A stretch of DNA of 64,000 nucleotides from Hemerocallis citrina (lineage: Eukaryota > Streptophyta > Magnoliopsida > Asparagales > Asphodelaceae): positions 110,553,549 to 110,617,548 of the forward strand of contig CM030368.1 in the NCBI GenBank assembly GCA_017893485.1. The letters run 5' to 3'. Below are positions 32,701 to 40,374 of the stretch, in pieces; position 1 is the first letter of the stretch, and every line of letters begins with the position of its first letter. Both the position numbers and the translations under genes were made by a program. The notes beneath the pieces were generated by a model, which saw only the letters and a list, made by a program, of their open reading frames with translations, was not told the origin of the DNA and searched no databases.

Positions 32701-34444
32701 AGCCATATTTCCCGCTTATGATAAATTTTTGAAATATTTTAATCATCCTCCTATATTGTATTATATTGCTACTGTAATGGATCTCGTGTCAAATTAGGAG
32801 GTCCAAAGAATTTGATTGAAATATTTTTTACTTTACTTGAAGTAGACTCTCAATATAAATGTAATGATTATTTAGAACAATTTGAGTTGATATTGAATAA
32901 CTTGTATGATTTTTATGATGGAACTTATGCATCTAATGGTACATCACGCCAAACTAGTATATCAACTTCTTCTTCTTCTAGAGGTAAGGGTAAGATTACA
33001 TTAGAAGATGTCAGACTTGCTCGTATTCAATCTAAAAAACCTAGAACTAATGCACATAATGAATTAAACTGGTATAATTCACAAAGAAGTGAGAGTTCTA
33101 GTTCTAAGATTGAAGTGTTACAATGGTGGAAAGAACATTAAACATTTTTTCCAATTCTTTCACATATGGCTAGAGATCTACTAACCTCTCATGTGCCTAC
33201 AGTTGCATCAGAAAGTATTTTTTTTCAAGCAGCAAAATTTTAACAAATTATAGAAATTGCTTGAAGCCTGATTCATTGGAGATACTTGTGTGCACCAAAG
33301 ATTGGATGAAAGCTGAAAACAGGACTTGAAAGAAAAGCAGTAAACACCTCAACAAATGGAAGCAACTGAATTGACGATCAACAAGCTGAGTATGAAATTT
33401 AGGACAATGAGATCCTAGGTTTAGGTTAAGTAGAGGTGCAAGACAATAGTCCAATGCCCTCTCTTCAATCTAACTCTAAGCTATCTCCAACTCTAAATTA
33501 TCTCCTTAAACATGTAATTCAATAAATTTGTATAATTTTTTAGTTTTTATTACATGTATTTGTATGTAATTTGATTGTTGTAAAAACTTATTCCAAGTTG
33601 AAATGAATAATATCTACAATTTTGTTTCATTCTTAAACATGTTCTACATTTATCAAATTTTTTTGGAGTTAAAGTGTTAAACAAAAAAAAAAAATTTAAA
33701 ATACCGGGCCAACCCGGACCAGCCCGGGTCGGGTTAGAATCGTAAGGGTTCGCGGATCGGTTTGGGTCGAGGTATTATGTAGGGTGATAACACAATGTGT
33801 TCTAAATTTATATATTATGTTATCACCCTACATAATTCTGTAGGGTGATAACACAATATATAAATTTATGGTGTCTGCTGGAAAAAATCGAATAATAGAG
33901 AAAAATAGCCAACTTGTACTATGCCAATGTGAACGAAACCATGTTCTTGCTACTGAAACTTTACAGATATACATGTTATGATGGGTCTGTACGATGATTT
34001 TACAATACCGGTGTGTGAATCTATTTTTAAAACATATATAGATTATTCTTAGGATGATTTTTTAAAAAGGTACAAGTCAAATACACATATATTGGGAAGC
34101 AAGCAGCCTAACATAAATTTAGCAAAATGTCAGTTATACATTACGGTCTGTATATAAGAGGACCAAGATAATTGAAGTGAAAAAACACTAGTAAACAGTA
34201 ATTAACTCTTCATCCTTCAGAAGTTAGTAATACTTTGCCACTAAAATAAATATAACAAGAACGTACTAACATCCTGTAAAATAGTGTAGCTTGAAATAAA
34301 TGTCTTCAAAAGAACTGAACACAAATAACTAAGAAAGCAGAACAAACCTCTGGGAGGCATCTGATGACACTTGGTCTGCTCCGAACTAGCATTTGTCTTC
34401 ACAAAACAATACTCACCACCTTCAAGCTGCTTGACGGACACCAT
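17615..34444 (-). CDS. GGP: GDP-L-galactose phosphorylase-like protein (VTC2 family), HIT motif degenerate
   Basis: Seven exons (34444-34348, 31113-31016, 30940-30881, 30783-30553, 30470-30285, 27195-26941, 17791-17615) join in frame through GT-AG introns to 367 codons. Known members catalyse the first committed step of plant ascorbate synthesis, turning GDP-L-galactose and phosphate into L-galactose 1-phosphate and GDP. Family landmarks are seen in order: PLYQFG (about residue 37), WEDCSWRGQLNYDVTTCE (about 66), KKFIAQLNEKWN (about 90), NPVEYGHIFLVP (about 164), FRLFFD (about 205), YFQAAYFANPLPVELLP (about 222), YLFPQ (309) and TWECGGYF (about 317). The HxHxQ nucleotidyl-transfer motif, HLHFQ in Arabidopsis VTC2 as I recall it, reads NVYFQ, so both histidines are gone. 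VTC2 is about 440 residues; this copy is shorter at both ends and before TWECGG. It has no frameshift or stop. It is probably expressed, but its activity is doubtful. A small exon hidden in the 9.1-kb intron 6 is possible. Confidence 0.85.
18321..19841 (-). mobile_element. RT4 LTR A, carrying a Helitron
   Basis: 1,521 bp, of which 458 bp are Helitron H3; without it 1,063 bp, against 1,060 for LTR B. Forward ends are TAATGTCAAC and GTCCTCATCA. The GC-rich part (18,690-19,060) matches 26,180-26,550 and gives non-conserved open frames on both strands. Confidence 0.85.
19285..19742 (+). mobile_element. Helitron H3 (458 bp, non-autonomous)
   Basis: Begins TCTATATCATAAAAT and ends CAACGGGCAAACCTAG, inserted between A and T as Helitrons do. 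A perfect 7-bp hairpin (ACGTGCC-GTA-GGCACGT, 19,708-19,724) sits 18 bases from the CTAG end. The empty site is seen twice, in LTR B and in LTR C, which settles both ends. It has no coding capacity. Related to H4 at 45,058-45,649. Confidence 0.9.
19842..20641 (-). mobile_element. RT4 internal copy A (integrase tail only)
   Basis: Matches 21,959-22,113 plus 23,866-24,505 of the other internal copy. It holds the integrase C-terminal coding remnant (20,499-20,236) and a tail with a GTCGAGTCATCTGAGAGAA purine-rich tract next to LTR A. It is cut at 20,641 by hAT-1. Confidence 0.75.
20236..20499 (-). pseudogene. Integrase C-terminal fragment, RT4 copy A
   Basis: About 87 residues with FNYKLIADTRRKFKTLDVGD and then VMVRIRPERFPAGS, the classic Ty3/gypsy integrase C-terminal (GPY/F-like) block. 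The catalytic core is absent. The frame decays after KIMHKIK through a small indel relative to copy B. Confidence 0.75.
20642..21632. mobile_element. hAT-1, non-autonomous (991 bp), no target duplication
   Basis: Ends CACTATTCTAAAAATCGG and CGACTTTTAGAACAATG, with GC-rich subterminal repeats of the GCGCCTAGGCGCTAGGC type at both ends. Same family as 22,203-23,291 (inverted) and 28,736-29,808. Its left flank is RT4 internal sequence and its right flank is the middle of an LTR, so about 1.2 kb of interior and 0.7 kb of LTR are missing here. Confidence 0.75.
21633..21958 (-). mobile_element. RT4 LTR C fragment (middle LTR)
   Basis: The last 326 bases (forward) of the RT4 LTR, from GTAATTTGGGGATTAG to CCTCGTCA, followed by the same tract as LTR A. 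It preserves the empty site of Helitron H3 (CAAAATAAGTCCAAAAC). Confidence 0.8.
22114..23857. mobile_element. hAT-4, non-autonomous, 8-bp duplication ATGAATAC
   Basis: Ends CAAGGTTTTAAAT and ATTTAAAACAGTG, flanked by ATGAATAC at 22,106-22,113 and 23,858-23,865. The uninterrupted target is seen at about 19,990 in RT4 copy A. It is 1,744 bp including the inserted hAT-2, about 650 bp without it. Subterminal TTTCGG/CCGATA motifs repeat. No transposase. Confidence 0.88.
22203..23291. mobile_element. hAT-2, non-autonomous (1,089 bp), nested in hAT-4
   Basis: Ends CAGTGTTCTAAAAGTCG and ATTTTTAGAACAGTG, with flanks GGAAAATG (22,195-22,202) and AGAAAATG (23,292-23,299), an 8-bp duplication with one mismatch. 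It is the inverted counterpart of hAT-1. It contains a short (ACT)n run near 23,010. Confidence 0.85.
24044..24367 (-). pseudogene. Integrase C-terminal fragment, RT4 copy B
   Basis: 107 residues: FNYKLIADARRKFKTLDVGD, then VMVRIRPEW, KKLNIRAASPFKIMHKIN and NAYVVDLPEGFGISKTFNI. These are the tail of Ty3/gypsy integrase that follows the catalytic core. Nothing upstream in the element encodes RT, RNase H or the integrase core. Confidence 0.8.
24560..25490 (-). pseudogene. Ty3/gypsy gag remnant, RT4 copy B
   Basis: Read on the minus strand, pieces of gag appear in order: a region with FHFEGRMELQAYLDWI (about 25,305), then YVDKFDDFLIRYNALGK (about 24,990) and GLRADLRNDL. Last comes an intact CCHC zinc knuckle CYKCKGYGHVAGNC at 24,626-24,585. 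The knuckle is in a different frame from the preceding block, and stops separate the first pieces, so the gene is dead. The order and motifs are those of a plant gypsy capsid-nucleocapsid. Confidence 0.75.
25803..25814 (-). other. RT4 primer binding site
   Basis: TGGTATCAGAGC on the minus strand, three bases inside LTR B. It shows that LTR B is the 5' LTR. Confidence 0.88.
25818..26877 (-). mobile_element. RT4 LTR B (5' LTR), 1,060 bp
   Basis: Forward ends TGATATAAAC and GTCCTCATCA. The duplication AGAAC follows at 26,878-26,882. It retains the empty H3 site. Its GC-rich part (26,180-26,550) is a leader region, not a gene. Confidence 0.88.
26941..27195 (-). CDS. GGP: GGP-like exon 6
   Basis: Acceptor CGTACAG, donor GTAAAC, 85 codons. 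Starts AAYFANPLPVELLP and ends KMYLFPQ, matching the post-HIT domain (YPLKALLF, FNLLVTNS) of the family. Confidence 0.88.
27799..28695. mobile_element. Tourist/Harbinger-like element in intron 5 (897 bp)
   Basis: Inverted ends GGGGTGGTTTGGTT and AACCAAACCACCCC with TAA on both sides (27,796-27,798 and 28,696-28,698), the PIF/Harbinger pattern. The inside is AT-rich with repeated TTAATTAAGATTAAG motifs and no transposase, so it is non-autonomous. Confidence 0.85.
28736..29808. mobile_element. hAT-3, non-autonomous, intron 5 (1,073 bp)
   Basis: Ends CAGTGTTCTAAAAATC and GACTTTTAGAACATTG, with flanks GATGTGAC (28,728-28,735) and AATGTGAC (29,809-29,816), 7 of 8 identical. Same subterminal CTAGGCGG repeats as hAT-1 and hAT-2. 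No coding sequence. Confidence 0.85.
30285..30470 (-). CDS. GGP: GGP-like exon 5 (site of the HIT motif)
   Basis: Sixty-two codons from VNPVEYGHIFLVP to DNVYFQ. The NPVEYGH block and the FRL...FQ spacing align without gaps to VTC2, so the loss of both motif histidines (N and Y instead) is a real substitution and not a misread exon edge. Confidence 0.9.
30553..30783 (-). CDS. GGP: GGP-like exon 4
   Basis: Acceptor TGTGCAG, donor GTAAGT, 77 codons. Contains KKFIAQLNEKWN and the QPSGPFKPSYM block corresponding to the QPFDGNKFNFTK region of the family. Confidence 0.88.
30881..30940 (-). CDS. GGP: GGP-like exon 3
   Basis: Sixty bases between TTTTGCAG and GTTCTT encode WEDCSWRGQLNYDVTTCEIQ. This aligns with the WEDRFQRGLFRYDVTACE-type block of VTC2. 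Confidence 0.88.
31016..31113 (-). CDS. GGP: GGP-like exon 2
   Basis: Acceptor TTTTGCAG, donor GTATGT. The 98 bases plus the phase-1 base give 33 codons with GIKTPLYQFG at the start and LLDALLLSQ at the end. The PLY motif matches the family N-terminal region. Confidence 0.85.
31404..33773 (+). mobile_element. Decayed Ac-like hAT element in intron 1
   Basis: The left edge carries TAGGGTTGGCAACC and GGTCGAGTCAACCCG-type subterminal sequence, and the right edge has GGGCCAACCCGGACC...GGGTCGGGTT, as in many hAT families. Transposase remnants read on the plus strand between them. The right terminus is blurred by a palindrome, and no clear 8-bp duplication was found, so the borders are approximate. 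Confidence 0.55.
32812..33243 (+). pseudogene. hAT transposase C-terminal fragment
   Basis: About 143 codons with one internal TAA (33,139-33,141). The motifs EVLQWWKEH, then FFPILSHMARDLLTSHVPTV and ASES are the hAT dimerisation (hATC) domain signature, preceded by the weakly conserved NNLYDFY region. The N-terminal zinc finger and catalytic RNase-H-like core are not recognisable upstream. It lies sense on the plus strand, opposite to the host gene, inside its intron 1. Confidence 0.8.
33774..33836. repeat. Palindrome with 19-bp perfect arms
   Basis: ATTATGTAGGGTGATAACA (33,774-33,792) is the exact inverse of 33,818-33,836, around a 25-base loop. Half of the unit is repeated again directly after it (33,841 onward). 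It could form a hairpin in the intron-1 region. It may be a tiny foldback element or the remnant of an hAT end. Confidence 0.85.
34348..34444 (-). CDS. GGP: GGP-like exon 1 (start codon)
   Basis: Opens ATGGTGTCCGTCAAGCAG, encodes MVSVKQLEGG... and ends CCCAGAG at a GTTTGT donor, leaving phase 1. The ATG is the first in this frame after the leader uORF stop, 67 bases upstream. Confidence 0.8.
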
Positions 34445-34511
34445 ATTCTTTAAACTTGCTAACGTGACAGTTACTAATAAACAAAACTTAACCTAAATAA
34501 TATAGCTGCAA

Positions 34512-34688
34512 TCAAACTTCAACACCACCACCAGCAAGGTATGTGAGATCCGAAGGATGCCCACCAGCCGAAGGTAGGGCACCCCGACCACCGTGGAAAG
34601 AAGGAGACGATAGCAGAAACTTAGGAAAACCCTGCAAACATTCTCTTCCCCTTCTAATTATAGTACGGGTTTCTTTCCTTAAAGCCGT
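34512..34688 (-). CDS. Non-AUG upstream ORF in the GGP-like leader (58 codons)
   Basis: On the minus strand a frame opens at ACG (34,688-34,686, context TTCAACCACGGCT), runs 58 codons without any ATG and stops at TGA (34,514-34,512), 67 bases before the main ATG. An in-frame TAG lies eight codons before the ACG. The peptide ends in a Gly-rich block with SFHGGRGALPSAGGHPSDL and then TYLAGGGVEV. From established knowledge, GGP/VTC2 genes carry a conserved uORF of about 60-65 residues that starts on ACG and represses translation when ascorbate is high. Position, length, start codon and lack of ATG all fit. That the peptide itself is the conserved one is inference. Confidence 0.65.
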   Translation of the reverse strand, partial: TALRKETRTIIRRGRECLQGFPKFLLSSPSFHGGRGALPSAGGHPSDLTYLAGGGVEV

Positions 34689-35174
34689 GGTTGAATTATG
34701 AAGCCAGCCCTAACTGGACCAGCAATTTCTAAACAGTATCCACAAATCCTTAAAAGATTTTATATACTAAACCAACAACTCCTGGATCACCAAGATTGAG
34801 TATTGATATCTACACAAGTAATCAAACTATCATCAACAATTGCTTTCGAATATAAACAATTATACAATTTTCTCTCTTTTACTAAAAGGTAATATAACCC
34901 TAGTTTTTCCAGAAAATTAAAATCAGGGTTTTAAAGAATCAAACTTTTCTGTGATGATTAAGATATAATTCCTCATAATCAGATCTTTTCTAAACAAAGA
35001 TGAAATGAATAATCCCCAATTTAACCAAAATTACATGCCATAATCCAAATCCCAAAACCTAATCACCAGAAGAAGGGGGAAAAAGGTAGATTCAGGAACA
35101 AAAAAACCAGCGATCTAACTATGGAGACTTAATCAATTGACTGAGAAACCCTACCCTAATTTGATAGCGATTAC

Positions 35175-35262
35175 CTGAATTCTTGGAAGAAAAGCCAAAG
35201 CAGATTTTTCTTCAGATAAAAGATGGTAAACTTTATTTATTTATTTTTTTAATCCCGTGGTA
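35175..35262 (-). other. 5' UTR exon 1 of the GGP-like gene
   Basis: From about 30 bases below the TATA box to a donor CAG|GTAATC at 35,175. The leader intron (about 34,730-35,174) ends at one of two nearby acceptors (ACTGTTTAG or GGTCCAG, about 34,715-34,730), which keeps the whole uORF in exon 2. A third AG at 34,632 would remove the uORF start, but its upstream context is purine-rich and looks weak. Confidence 0.5.
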
Positions 35263-35289
35263 GATGATGAGCGATGGATGGCTGGTGGG

Positions 35290-35297
35290 TATTTATA
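35290..35297 (-). promoter_or_regulatory. TATA box of the GGP-like gene
   Basis: TATAAATA on the minus strand in CTCTATAAATACCCACC, about 28 bases before the inferred transcript start and 115 bases before the leader donor. Confidence 0.65.
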
Positions 35298-36164
35298 GAG
35301 AGGAGTCGATGATGCGATAAGCTCACATGTTTCTTTCTTTGCTCAACCCAAGATTTTTGAATTTTTTCCCCAATATATGTCAAAAATTTTAAATAAATCC
35401 TGCTCTAAGTTTCACATGAAATTAATTCCCAATCTATGTTAAATTTGACTAGGTCAACCATTCTCATTAAAAGAAAGAATTATATGCATCATGGCTCATG
35501 GTAAATCAGTTGTTTCAGCCATTGGATCGTCTCATAAACAATCCAATGGCTTTAAACACTTGAGCATAGATTCATTCTATTATCCTTTTCAGTATTCCTT
35601 CCTCTTTTATGGTTTCACCTGTGGCCTCCAATCTCCACAGCTTCTGTCAGCCCTAACATTGTTGAATTGGACCTTGAATCAACTACCCATCTCATTTAAT
35701 ATCTCCCAGCTTATCATCTGTCCTCTCCCCCGCCCATCATCGATCCCCTTACTCCGCCTCCACGAATCGCAGCTTTAAGTACATTCCAGTTGAGATTTTA
35801 ATGCACTGCTCAGTGGTTTGAGGACGAGAAAGGGAGGAGAAGAAGACCATGGTCTCGTTCAATTGAACTCCTAATCATAAGTTTTCGCTTTCATAAATAC
35901 TAACTACAAGGGCCATGGTCTTCCCGAATCAATTGTAAGATCATTAAGAGCATCCACTATCTGATGAGCATTCACAATGGTGTTTCTCATATTTATTTGA
36001 GAAAATGGCAAAATAGTATATAGCAAAAATTGCAATTTGCTGCAGTTGTCATTTGCTAAAATTTAAGAAAGGCGGAACATCTTGTTTCGTCCGATTTTTA
36101 ATTTTTTTTACAGTTAATTAAGTAATGATTAGATATAAAATAGGTTAATTAAAAAAATTAAATA
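35298..36164. other. Promoter-side intergenic region of the GGP-like gene
   Basis: About 0.87 kb between the TATA box and the Helitron complex. No gene or transposon end is recognised. The open frame at 35,491-35,778 on the plus strand has no recognisable motif. The region probably holds the native promoter of the GGP-like gene. Confidence 0.4.
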
Positions 36165-36168
36165 TCTA
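36165..36168 (+). mobile_element. Detached first four bases of a Helitron 5' end
   Basis: TCTA here plus TACTATTATTAAGC from 38,097 rebuilds the TCTATACTATTATTAAGC terminus seen intact at 36,169 and 38,280. Helitron H1 sits exactly between. Confidence 0.7.
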
Positions 36169-38096
36169 TCTATACTATTATTAAGCAAAGCCCTATTTTG
36201 GCGGCTTTTTACTATCATGTCCTCATAAACATAAAAAGCTAAAAAAAATGCAGGGTTTATTCTGTCACATTTTACCCCTGGTTCCTACACAATCAAAGGG
36301 CACAAGCGTAATTTTCACTTTACATTAACTTCAATCTCTCCATAAAATTCTAGTCCCTAAAAAATCAAAACCGTCTCTTCCTCTCCCTCCATCGAATCTG
36401 CACTTCTCAAAAATCGACATCAAACAGCAACAGAGACCCAATCCTTCTCTTCTCTGTTCTTCTTCCCAAACGCGAGTACGCGACACAGAGAAAGAGAGAG
36501 ATGGCGGGAGTGGGCGGCGACTGCGGCGAGGCGAGGGTGGTCGACGAGCGACGGGGTGCAGTCAGTGCTAGTTGAGGCGACGGAGTGCAGTCGGTGCTGG
36601 TTGAGGCGACGGAGTTCCAGAAACAGAGGTGGGAAGGGAAGTTTGAGAAATCACTTCCATCAATGGCGGGAAGGGAAGTTCGAGAAATCACTTCCATCAA
36701 TGGCGGGAAGGGAAGTTCGAAAGTACACCAATCTCAGCAACCCCAAAGGTACTGAAATTGAACTTCTCAGTCAATTTCACATCTAGGGTTTAATTTGTTT
36801 TCCCCTAAAAAGTTGCGATCTTTTTTGGGTCAATTTGGTCCAGATAAGAAGTTGGGGAAAGGGAAGGACAAGATCAATGACGAAGACATCACTTTCCAAC
36901 GAATGGTTGCAAAGGTTAGCTGATCCTGCACTTCTTCTTTTTTCTTTTTTTTCTTTCTCGAATTTAATTTGTTGTTTGGAACTTGAGGTAAAAGGAAAGT
37001 GAGATGTTGTTGGTTAGAAGTTCGAAGTGTTTTTTGGTTCGTTGGCTGTTGACTCATATATTGGGTATGTGGAGATTCGTGGGATTATTGATTTGTTGAT
37101 AGGGTTTGTAATTTGCTGAAATGGGTTTTTGGAGTTGTAGGCAAATATTGAGTATTGGAAGTTTTTTTAGATTACTTTGTTCTATTGAGTAATGAGGTTA
37201 TGTTGTTGGATCTAAAATGTTTTGAGTAGATCGATCTAATAACTGATGATGACTTGAAATTTTAATTGGTCCTTAAAAGTTTTCAATGCATATGTTGTCT
37301 AAATTATGAACTTAGAGTTGTTGAAAGATGAGCTAAGATTGTAATTCTTTTTGTATTTAGTTCTTAGATTTATTTTTGTTATAAATTGCAATTCCTATCG
37401 CAACTCTACGATCTTTCACCTTCTTTTGATTTGAGCTTGACCGTGCAAGAAAGAAACATAAATTGACGTTCTTTCTTTTGGTCACCTTCTTTTGCAAATG
37501 AACATAGAAGTACAAAGAGGTAGTTCTTTCTTTCTCTCTTATTTTATTTCTCTGTGGTGCAGATTAGCTTTTCCAATATGAGATTATGTTGTGGATTTGC
37601 ACTTTGGATAGATTGGGTGTTGGATGAAAGAGAATCCATTGTTTTGTCAACTTGCCCAGGTTAGGAAGATTGTATTTACAGATAGCCGATACTGGAAGCA
37701 AGGTGTGAAGCTTTTAAGTAAGCCGGTGGGGTGGCAGTCAATAGTAGTGAAAGTCCAGGTGAAGTTGAGGCATACTTTGATCCATGCACTCACTCATGCA
37801 GTTGTATATATTTCATGTTCATGGGAAATTCATGGGTTTTTTTATATGGAAAATTATTGGGTTTTGTTTCTAATTGGGTTAATTTATTCATTTGTAGCAA
37901 GAACACAGGCTTGATGGATGGTGAAGTACATCTGTGAGTCGTTTGAGTCTAAACAAGATGCCCAGTAAGTGTTTGATTTTTTTGTTTTTGTAGAATTTTT
38001 TAAAAAATTAATGCTGTGTTGTTTTGTAATTTCTGGTGTTTGATTTGAAAAAGAAAAAAATATTAGGGCGTGCATCGCATGCGTGCAAATAGCTAG
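36169..38096 (+). mobile_element. Helitron H1 (1.93 kb, non-autonomous)
   Basis: Starts TCTATACTATTATTAAGC and ends GCGTGCATCGCATGCGTGC, AAATAG, CTAG, with an imperfect hairpin shortly before the end, between host A (36,168) and T (38,097). The interior has a GC-rich part, a tandem of a 36-base unit (GGCGGGAAGGGAAGTTCGAG..., about 36,630-36,720) and a splice-flanked exon-like segment at 36,843-36,914. No Rep or helicase. Confidence 0.88.
36843..36914 (+). pseudogene. Possible captured exon in Helitron H1
   Basis: A 24-codon open block lies between TTTGGTCCAG and a GTTAGC donor. It begins GATAAGAAG (DKKLGKGKDKIN) and ends DEDITFQRMVAK. The lysine-rich then conserved-looking text and the splice context suggest a host exon carried by the Helitron. 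I do not identify the source gene with confidence. Confidence 0.4.
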
Positions 38097-38279
38097 TACT
38101 ATTATTAAGCAAAGCCCCATTTTGGCGGCTTTTTACTATTATGCCCCCATCAACATAAAAGGCTAAAAAAATATCTAGGGTTAAAAAATGTAATTTGCAT
38201 GACTAATAAATTAAATTGTGCATGCACAATTTATTGTTCAATTTTTCTAATGCCCTCATACAGTGTGAAGGCTCAAACA
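38097..38279 (+). mobile_element. Extra Helitron 5'-end segment (183 bp)
   Basis: Nearly identical to 38,284-38,466, the first part of Helitron H2. It is either a tandem duplication of the H2 5' end or the left part of an older Helitron into which H2 inserted after CAAACA. A second Helitron-like 3' end at 46,847 would be its other half. Confidence 0.75.
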
Positions 38280-38618
38280 TCTATACTATTATTAAGCAAA
38301 GCCCCATTTTGGCGGCATTTTACTATTATACCCTCATCAACATAAAAGGCTAAAAAAATATCTAGGGTTAAAAAATGTAATTTGCATGACTAATAAATTA
38401 AATTGTGCATGCACAATTTATTGTTCAATTTTTCTAATGCCCTCATACAGTGTGAAGGCTCAAACATTTAAGTCATGCAAATTGCATTTGCATGACTAAT
38501 AAATTAAATTGTGCATGCACAATTTATTGTTAAATTTTTCTAATGCCCTCTAACCTTAATCACCCCTCCAGATTTGGGACTCATACAGTGTGAAGGCTCA
38601 AACATTTAAGTCATGCAA

Positions 38619-38708
38619 ATTGAAGCTGCTTGCATGCTGTTGAGAATTGATGACATTGTGAGTGGCATTAAGAAGAAGCAGGCTCCTGGTTCTGGGCCCA
38701 CTCCATCA
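38619..38708 (+). pseudogene. Captured 3' exon of CCT gamma chaperonin (CCT3)
   Basis: Thirty codons read IEAACMLLRIDDIVSGIKKK and then QAPGSGPTPS. The MLLRIDDIVSGIKKKQ block is the conserved C-terminal segment of the gamma subunit of the cytosolic chaperonin TRiC/CCT, which folds actin and tubulin. Helitron sequence abuts it on the left, and the frame ends at TAA (38,718-38,720) after unrelated codons. It is a fragment without function as a chaperonin. Confidence 0.8.
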
Positions 38709-39000
38709 TGCACGTTTTAATTAAATTGTGCATGAATGAATGGTTGCATGACTTTAATTAGTAATGGGTGATTACTAGAAGGTGCTTAAAATTCATTCAT
38801 ACCCATTCATACCCATTCAAACCCTTTATTAACATAAGGTTTTTTCATCCACTGACTGTAGCAACAAAGAAACTGAATACATGTGAGTGATGTCAAATAT
38901 GCTGGGCGAATTTAAATTAATTTGAACTGATTTGATCTAATTGATTTATTCTAATTCAGTTTCTGTATGCGCAAAGAGTCAGACCCATCTAGAGTTTTGC

Positions 39001-39627
39001 GACTTCAGTTTCGTCCGTATTAAACCAAAATGTGTACGATATATATCTAGAGTTGCTACAGCTCTATTAGGATCAGGAGGTATGTAGCTTATTTTCTACA
39101 GTTTTTTGCACTTCAAACTATATATATCTTACTATTTTAGCTCAATGATGTTTATGAGTTTTCATAAAATACTTCATTCTTTATTTGTGTCTGATGTGCA
39201 CACTTTTCATGTAGCGTGGCTTTTGATTGTACAGACAATTCTTTATACTTCTGTTGTATAAGTTCAGCTACTGACATGTGGATCTTCTTTATCATACCTT
39301 GGGTTATATATGTTTGTTGATTGTATTGTTTTTTTTTTTGGGTAGTGTTTGAGGCTGAAGAGTACAAGGCCGCAAAAGTTGATCCGATTTCTCAGTTTTC
39401 AGTTCCAATTGCAGTATGATCATGATCTATTATACCTTATGTTTCTCTTATTATACATGCATGTTTCTAATTTTGATAAATTTTACAGTCCCACATGAAC
39501 AAGGATCATGGGGAAGAAACAAAAGCAATAGTACAGCACTCTAATTTAGTTTCTGATTTACGGGAAATGTTTCCAGGTAGACTATGCTCTTATGCTGGAC
39601 ATGGATAGCCTTGGTTTCAATGTTAAG
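39001..39627 (+). pseudogene. Captured exons of an FMN-binding/DUF2470 (PNPOx-like) protein
   Basis: Four exon-like blocks in order, with splice sites: 39,001-39,079 (DFSFVRIKPKCVRYISRVAT, then ALLGSG, donor GTATGT); 39,346-39,413 (FEAEEYKAAKVDPISQFSVP); about 39,489-39,545 (SHMNKDHGEETKAIVQHS); and 39,577-39,627 (VDYALMLDMDSLGFNVK). The HMNxDH block is the DUF2470 signature. The whole resembles the C-terminal half of plant pyridoxamine-phosphate-oxidase-like split-barrel proteins (glutamyl-tRNA reductase-binding protein type, plastidial). The exon-intron layout shows it was captured as genomic DNA. The protein is from memory, so the exact source gene is uncertain. Confidence 0.7.
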
Positions 39628-40374
39628 GTGTGATTATTTTTGGATATTATTTTTTTTTTTTATTTCCAGCTACTGGTACATCATGAGTACACCTGGCTGC
39701 TTACTTATTTGCTATCATTCATTTACATATAACTTGTGCTTTCAACTGCTTGACAATCAACTGAAAAAAAGTGATGTGTATATTTATATGTACAAAATAA
39801 AATGTAAATCTGTTGCTTACATGCGTTTGTGGGGATTTCATCTGCAGATAACCATGTCAGCAGTTAGAGAATGGGCTGCATCTCATAATAGTAAAGTTCT
39901 TTAGGTACTTTTATATATATTTCTTTGACTCATCTATTCATCCACTTATTATTACTGTCATCATCCGAGATCATAATTTTGTGAAAGCCCCGGTAATTAC
40001 CTGGTCTTTATGTTTCAGGGATAAAGTTAAAACCTGCTTTTAGTTCCTTCCATTACAAAATACATTAAAGTGTCCACTTATATTAATTTCTATTAATATA
40101 GATTAGATCCATTTTTTCTAAGCAAAAATAATTCTTGAACAGTCATGCACGTAACTAAGTTATGTGATTTCTGTGCTAAGGCCAGTGTGAATTTATGGGA
40201 TGGAAAACCTCAAAATTTTCTACAAAATTAATGATATGTTATTTCGTAAAAATCTGGTTCTTACTTTGAAATAATCAGCTCACACCATTTGTTTCTTATA
40301 CATAGGCTTCTGCTCAGGGGTTTTAATAATCAGCTCACACTGTTTGTTTCTCATACAAAATCCCCACTGAGAAG

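Noticed and set aside
35491..35778. A 95-codon plus-strand frame near the GGP-like promoter
   Set aside because: No motif, no splice context, and it lies in the divergent promoter region. Not supportable as a gene.
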